From assembly GCA_001971685.1 (NCBI GenBank), contig CP019326.1, forward strand, positions 1,922,001 through 1,986,000: a stretch of DNA of 64,000 nt, read 5' to 3'. Position 1 is the first letter of the stretch. Every line of letters starts with the position of its first letter. The translations under genes were made by a program, and so were the position numbers. The notes below the pieces were generated by a model. That model saw only the letters and a program-made list of their open reading frames with translations, was not told the DNA's origin and did no database searches. The DNA is from Halomonas sp. 1513 (GTDB lineage Bacteria > Pseudomonadota > Gammaproteobacteria > Pseudomonadales > Halomonadaceae). This document shows, piece after piece, positions 59,594-64,000 of the stretch.

Positions 59594-61009
59594 ATGGAGC
59601 TTGATCCGCTCGTCCTGTCACGCATCCAATTCGCCTTCGTGGTCTCGTTCCACGCTATCTTTCCGGTGTTCACCATCGGGCTGGCGTCCTATATCGCCTT
59701 GCTGCACGGCCTGTTCTACAAGACCGAGAACCCCGCCTGGGAGCGTCTGGCGGTATTCTGGACCAAGGTCTTCGCGGTGGTGTTCGGCATGGGGGTGGTG
59801 TCGGGCATCGTGATGTCGTTTCAGTTCGGTACCAACTGGAGCAACTTCTCCCAGGCCGCTGCCAACTTCCTGGGGCCGGTGCTCAGCTACGAGGTGGTGA
59901 CCGCCTTCTTCCTCGAGGCCGCGTTCCTCGGGGTGCTGCTCTTCGGCCGCGGCAAGGTGCCCCAGGGGGTTCACCTGTTCGCCGCGATCATGGTCGCCAT
60001 CGGTACCTTCATCTCGACCTTCTGGATCCTCTCTGCCAATAGCTGGATGCACACCCCGGCGGGCGTCGAGTTCACCGACAACTCGTTTTTCGTGGTGTCG
60101 TGGATGGAGGCGATCTTCAATCCGTCGTTCCCGTATCGCTTTGGGCACATGGCGCTGGCGTCGTTCATCACCGGCGGTTTCGTGGTCGCCGGGGTCAGCG
60201 CCTGGTACCTGCTCAAGGGGCGCGACGTGGAGGCCAACAAGCGCGCGCTGTCGATGTGCCTGTGGCTGCTACTGTTCCTGACCCCGGCCCAGGCGCTGAT
60301 GGGCGACTTCCACGGCCTCAATACCCTGGAGTACCAGCCGACCAAGGTGGCGGCGATGGAGGGCAACTGGGAGACTAGTGAGGGGGTGCCGTTGCTACTC
60401 TTCGCGCTGCCTGACCAGGCGGCCCAGGAAAACCGTTTCGAGGTCGGGATCCCGCGCCTGGCGAGCCTGATCCTGACCCACGACCTCGACGGCGAGGTGC
60501 CGGGCCTCAACGAGGTCAGCGCCGAGGAGCAGCCGCCGGTAGCGCTGGTGTTCTGGGCCTTCCGGGTGATGGTTGGCATCGGCCTGCTGATGATTGCGGT
60601 GTCGCTTGCGGGGCTGGTGCTGCGGCGCGGCGGCCGTGTCTATGAGCATCGCGGCTTTCTGCAGCTGCTGCGACTGATGAGCGTAACGCCCTTCATCGCG
60701 GTGCTGGCGGGCTGGATCGTTACCGAAGCGGGCCGTGCGCCGTGGCTGGTCTACGGCATCATGACCCACGCCGAAGGCCTGACGCCCTCGCTGACCGGCG
60801 GCATGGCGCTGTTCACCTTGATCGGCTACGCCGCGGTCTACGGCGTGGTGTTCTATGCCGGGGTCTACTACCTGACCCGGGTGGTGCGCAACGGCATGGT
60901 ACCCAAGGAGGAAGAGCGGTTGATCGATGAAGTGGAGCGGCCCATGCGCCCGTGGTCGGCCACGCACATCCCGTTCGATGACGATCCGGCACCGGCGGAG
61001 AGGAGCTAA
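59594..61009 (+). CDS. cydA: cytochrome bd / cyanide-insensitive quinol oxidase subunit I
   Basis: The heme-bearing, quinol-oxidising subunit of a bd-type terminal oxidase, about 471 residues with nine helices. 'LSRIQFAFVVSFHAIFPVFT' contains the heme b595 histidine, 'RFGHMALASFITGGF' the b558 histidine, and 'EYQPTKVAAMEGNWE' the quinol loop start. The Q loop after this is short and the whole protein is shorter than E. coli CydA (522), which places it in the CioA-like, cyanide-insensitive branch. AGGGAG at 59581 best fits ATG 59594. ATGs at 59588 and 59591 are alternatives. Confidence 0.93.
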   Translation: MELDPLVLSRIQFAFVVSFHAIFPVFTIGLASYIALLHGLFYKTENPAWERLAVFWTKVFAVVFGMGVVSGIVMSFQFGTNWSNFSQAAANFLGPVLSYEVVTAFFLEAAFLGVLLFGRGKVPQGVHLFAAIMVAIGTFISTFWILSANSWMHTPAGVEFTDNSFFVVSWMEAIFNPSFPYRFGHMALASFITGGFVVAGVSAWYLLKGRDVEANKRALSMCLWLLLFLTPAQALMGDFHGLNTLEYQPTKVAAMEGNWETSEGVPLLLFALPDQAAQENRFEVGIPRLASLILTHDLDGEVPGLNEVSAEEQPPVALVFWAFRVMVGIGLLMIAVSLAGLVLRRGGRVYEHRGFLQLLRLMSVTPFIAVLAGWIVTEAGRAPWLVYGIMTHAEGLTPSLTGGMALFTLIGYAAVYGVVFYAGVYYLTRVVRNGMVPKEEERLIDEVERPMRPWSATHIPFDDDPAPAERS

Positions 61010-61012
61010 ATC

Positions 61013-62014
61013 ATGGAGATGTTCGATCTGTCACTGATCTGGGCGCTGATCATCGGCTTCGGGATCATGATGTACGTGCTCATGGATGGCTTCGATCTGG
61101 GCCTGGGGATCCTGTTCCCGTTCGCCCCGGACGAAGATGCCCGCGACGTGATGATGAACTCGGTGGCGCCGGTGTGGGACGGCAACGAGACCTGGCTGGT
61201 GCTGGGCGGGGCCGGCCTGCTGGGGGCCTTCCCGCTGGTCTACTCGGTGTTTCTGCCGGCGCTGTATATCGGCGTGTTCCTAATGCTAGCGGGGCTGGTA
61301 TTCCGCGGCGTGGCCTTCGAGCTGCGCTTCAAGTCGCGCAAGAACCGCCACTGGTGGAACCGCGCCTTCTGCTGGGGCTCGTCGGTGGCGGCCTTCGCCC
61401 AGGGTGCGGTGGTCGGCACTTATATCCAGGGCTTCGAGACCGAGAACTTCGCCTACGTCGGCGGCGCCTTCGACTGGCTGACGCCGTTCACCGTGCTCAC
61501 CGGCATCGGCATGATGATCGGCTATGCGCTGCTGGGGACTACCTGGCTGATCCTCAAGTCGGAGGGCTACATCCAGGACTGGGCCTACCGGATCACGCCC
61601 CGACTGCTGATTGGCGTGGTGGCGATCTTCTTCGCCATTAGCCTGTGGACGCCGTTCGTCAATCCTGTCGTCTGGGAGCGCTGGTTCGGCAACATCCAGA
61701 TCATCTGGATACTGCCGGGGCTTGCCACGCTGTGCATGGCGCTGCTGGTGATGTCGATCAGGCAGCGCCGCGAGCTGCTACCGTTCATGTCGACGCTGGG
61801 CATCTTCCTGTTCACCTACCTCGGCCTGGTGGTCAGCAAGTGGCCGGTAATCGTGCCGCCCGACTACACCATCTGGGACGCCGCCTCGGCGCCGGAGTCG
61901 CAGCTGTTCCTGCTGATCGGCGTGCTGTTCGTGATACCCATCATCCTGACCTATACCGCCTGGACCTACTGGGTGTTCCGCGGCAAGGTCAAGGTGGGTG
62001 AGGGCTATCACTAA
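61013..62014 (+). CDS. cydB: cytochrome bd / CIO quinol oxidase subunit II
   Basis: The partner subunit, 333 residues with eight membrane helices. 'LIWALIIGFGIMMYVLMDGF' followed by 'DLGLGILFPFAP', then 'SVAPVWDGNETWLVLGGAGL' are the diagnostic N-terminal stretches, including the conserved WDGNETW. Length is below E. coli CydB (379) and near CioB. AGGAG lies seven bases before the ATG and the cydA stop is 4 bases upstream. No small CydX gene is seen directly downstream. Confidence 0.95.
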   Translation: MEMFDLSLIWALIIGFGIMMYVLMDGFDLGLGILFPFAPDEDARDVMMNSVAPVWDGNETWLVLGGAGLLGAFPLVYSVFLPALYIGVFLMLAGLVFRGVAFELRFKSRKNRHWWNRAFCWGSSVAAFAQGAVVGTYIQGFETENFAYVGGAFDWLTPFTVLTGIGMMIGYALLGTTWLILKSEGYIQDWAYRITPRLLIGVVAIFFAISLWTPFVNPVVWERWFGNIQIIWILPGLATLCMALLVMSIRQRRELLPFMSTLGIFLFTYLGLVVSKWPVIVPPDYTIWDAASAPESQLFLLIGVLFVIPIILTYTAWTYWVFRGKVKVGEGYH

Positions 62015-62024
62015 GGCAGCGGCG

Positions 62025-63692
62025 ATGCAGCAAGACGATACGCCGCTGACACCGCGGCTGTGGCTGCAGCGCCTGGCAAGGCCGCAGCGACGGCTGACGG
62101 GGCTCGCCATCGCCGCGGGACTGTTCGCGGGGCTGGCCACCATCGCCCAGATGGCGCTACTGGCATGGTGGGTCAGTGCGCTGCTGGTCGGCGGTGCCAG
62201 CGTGGCGGATCTGACCGCGGTGGCCGCGGCGCTGATTGCCGTGCTGCTGCTGCGCGCTGGCGCCCAGTGGGGGCAGGACGTGGCCGGCCAGGAAGCCAGC
62301 CTGCGGATTCGACAGGCGGCGCGGCGGGAGCTGCTGGCACACGTCGAGGCGCTGGGGCCTATACGCCTCGGCGGACGCCACAGCGCTGCCCTGGGGAGCC
62401 AGCTGGTCGAGCAGGTCGAGGCGCTGGACGGCTACTTTGCGCGCTTCCTGCCGCAGCTGCGCCTGGCCGTGGCGATCCCCGCGCTGATTGCCGTGCTGGT
62501 GCTGTGGCTCGACTGGCTGGCGGCGCTGTTCCTGCTGCTGGCGGCGCCCATGATCCCGCTGTTCATGGCGCTGGTGGGGATCGGCGCCGAACGCCTCAAT
62601 CGACGCCAGTTCGCCGCCGTCAGCCGGCTCTCCGGCCACTTCCTCGACCGCGTACGCGGCATCACCACCCTGCAGCTCTTCAACCGTGCCGACCAGGCCA
62701 CCGCCGAGGTGCATGCCGCGGCAGATGACTATCGTCGCCTGAGCATGCGTACGCTGCGGCTGGCGTTTCTCTCCTCGGCGGTACTCGAGTTCTTCGCCGC
62801 GGTGGCCATTGCGGTGCTGGCGATCTATATCGGCTTCGGTCTGCTCGGCTATATCGACTACGGCCCCTCGCCGCAGCTGACGCTGTTCAGTGGCCTGCTG
62901 ATCCTGCTGCTGGCGCCGGAGTTCTTCCAGCCGCTGCGCACTCTGTCCCAGCACTACCACGACCGAGCCGCGGCGCTGGGTGCCGCCGATGCGCTGGTGG
63001 CGCTGCTCAATCTGCCTTCGCCGAAAGGCGACGCCCGGCGCCAGCCAAGCGACGACCAGTCGGGGGTGTCGCTGGATGGGGCGAGCGTCAGCTTTGCCGG
63101 TCGCGGGCGGGTGCTGGGGCCGTTGGCTCTCACCATCGCGCCCGGCGAGTGCGTGGCGCTGGTGGGTCCCTCTGGCGCCGGCAAGTCGACGCTGCTGCAG
63201 CTGATCGCCGGCTTCGTGGATAGCGATGGCGGTCGGGTGAAGGCGCCCTGCGGCGAGATCGCCTGGATGGATCAGCGCCCGCTGCTGATCCACGGCAGCC
63301 TGGCCGACAACCTGCGCCTGGCGTCGCCGCAGGCAAGCGACGCGGATATCGAGCGCGCGCTCGAGCAGGCCGGGCTCGGCGAGTTGCTGGCGGCCCTGCC
63401 GGAGGGCATCGATACGCGATTGGGCGAGCGTGGTGCCGGCCTCTCCGGCGGCCAGGCCCAGCGCCTGGCGCTGGCGCGGGTGTTTCTGTCGCCTGCCTCG
63501 CTGGTGCTGCTCGACGAGCCCACCGCGAGTCTCGACGACGACACCGAGGCGGCGGTGATCCTGGCCCTGCAAACCCTCAGGCGGGAGGGGAGGACGCTGG
63601 TCCTGGCCACCCACCATCCGGCGCTGATGGCGATGGCCGATCGGGTAGTCCGCCTGGTGGATGGCCGGCTCGATGAGGAGGTGCGCCCATGA
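62025..63692 (+). CDS. cydD: thiol/heme ABC exporter CydD
   Basis: Half of the CydDC exporter that moves cysteine/glutathione to the periplasm and is needed to assemble cytochrome bd. The 555 residues have six membrane helices (to about 320) and an ATPase domain with Walker A '[12 protein letters not shown]', signature 'LSGGQAQRLALARVF' and Walker B '[17 protein letters not shown]'. I choose ATG 62025 with AAGG upstream. A GTG at 61998 would overlap cydB by 17 bases. It overlaps cydC by 4 bases. Gene order cydABDC in one block makes joint expression likely. Confidence 0.92.
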   Translation: MQQDDTPLTPRLWLQRLARPQRRLTGLAIAAGLFAGLATIAQMALLAWWVSALLVGGASVADLTAVAAALIAVLLLRAGAQWGQDVAGQEASLRIRQAARRELLAHVEALGPIRLGGRHSAALGSQLVEQVEALDGYFARFLPQLRLAVAIPALIAVLVLWLDWLAALFLLLAAPMIPLFMALVGIGAERLNRRQFAAVSRLSGHFLDRVRGITTLQLFNRADQATAEVHAAADDYRRLSMRTLRLAFLSSAVLEFFAAVAIAVLAIYIGFGLLGYIDYGPSPQLTLFSGLLILLLAPEFFQPLRTLSQHYHDRAAALGAADALVALLNLPSPKGDARRQPSDDQSGVSLDGASVSFAGRGRVLGPLALTIAPGECVALVGPSGAGKSTLLQLIAGFVDSDGGRVKAPCGEIAWMDQRPLLIHGSLADNLRLASPQASDADIERALEQAGLGELLAALPEGIDTRLGERGAGLSGGQAQRLALARVFLSPASLVLLDEPTASLDDDTEAAVILALQTLRREGRTLVLATHHPALMAMADRVVRLVDGRLDEEVRP

Positions 63693-64000
63693 GCCTCTAC
63701 CGCGAACTGCGCCCCTGGCTCAAGCTGCTGGGCCGGCGGCGCGGACGACTGGCGATGGGCGCGCTGCTGATGGCGATCACCGCCTTCGCCGGCATCGGCC
63801 TGCTGGCCCTGTCGGGGTGGTTCATCACCGCCACCGCCTTGACCGGCATGCTGCTGGCGGCCGGGGTGGCGGCGAGTCTCGATGTCTATGTCCCCGGCGG
63901 CGGGATACGCTTCTTTGCGGTGACCCGCACCGTGGCCCGCTATCTCGAACGGCTCTATAACCACGATACGGTGCTGCGTCTGCTGGCCGACCTGCGCGGC
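63689..64000 (+). CDS. cydC: thiol/heme ABC exporter CydC, 5' part
   Basis: The first 104 codons of the second CydDC subunit, running off the window. 'MSLYRELRPWLKLLGRRRGR', then 'FAGIGLLALSGWFITATAL' and 'RFFAVTRTVARYLERLYNHD' match the N-terminal helices of CydC. The ATG overlaps the cydD stop. The ATPase domain lies beyond the right edge. Confidence 0.9.
   Translation, partial: MSLYRELRPWLKLLGRRRGRLAMGALLMAITAFAGIGLLALSGWFITATALTGMLLAAGVAASLDVYVPGGGIRFFAVTRTVARYLERLYNHDTVLRLLADLRG

Noticed and set aside
1..64000. CRISPR arrays, tRNA genes, insertion sequences or attachment sites
   Set aside because: No regularly spaced direct repeats, cloverleaf-like sequences, transposase genes or paired terminal repeats were seen.

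Overview
The window looks like one piece of chromosome from a halophilic gammaproteobacterium, most likely Halomonas or another Halomonadaceae. The reasons are the uniformly high GC, the protein types, and a flagellar regulon that mixes an enterobacterial-type FlhDC master regulator with gene order typical of polarly flagellated gammaproteobacteria. This placement is inferred from protein character, not from a search. I see no rRNA, tRNA, CRISPR array, prophage or insertion sequence.

Region 1 (1-8.4 kb) is accessory metabolism. It holds a GntR/FadR-type regulator, a LysR-type regulator, and a minus-strand operon reading DUF3100 membrane protein, M20 amidohydrolase, beta-hydroxyacid dehydrogenase, aldehyde dehydrogenase. 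An orphan TTT-type binding protein follows, with a decayed EAL-domain remnant at its 3' end. Region 2 (8.5-16.3 kb) has an extra MotAB-like stator pair outside the flagellar cluster, a small outer-membrane barrel, two DMT-family exporters flanking pyrC, and a CynX-type MFS transporter coupled to an unknown gene. Region 3 (16.5-21.1 kb) is a polyamine-type ABC importer operon ending in a strong terminator.

Region 4 (21.1-46.2 kb) is the flagellar and chemotaxis block: fliS-fliT-fliK-like-flhB C-terminal homologue; flhDC; motAB-cheAW; a four-helix-type MCP; an Aer-like PAS-MCP; cheR; cheB; a third MCP; cheY-cheZ; flhBA; an unusually long flhF; a short protein without a P-loop in the place where flhG normally sits; flhE; fliA. 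I found three good sigma-28 promoters (before fliS, motA and cheB), each with a 15-nt spacer, plus a candidate FlhDC box before flhB. The genes form a control cascade: FlhDC would switch on class-2 genes including fliA, and FliA then drives motility and chemotaxis genes.

Region 5 (46.3-64 kb) holds a zinc-ribbon metallopeptidase, a degenerate EAL-HDOD protein, rhlE, a helix-hairpin-helix protein, pqiABC, a CaCA-family antiporter, a phnDCE1E2 importer with a Pho-box-like sequence, and a cytochrome bd/CIO oxidase cluster with its CydDC exporter, cut by the window end.

The most interesting observation is the flhF / FlhG-like / flhE / fliA segment. A FlhF with about 370 extra C-terminal residues is followed by a protein that resembles only the C-terminal half of FlhG/FleN and lacks the ATP-binding loop, in an organism that also has FlhDC. 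A second notable signal is a lower-GC patch confined to the sensory part of the PAS-MCP gene.
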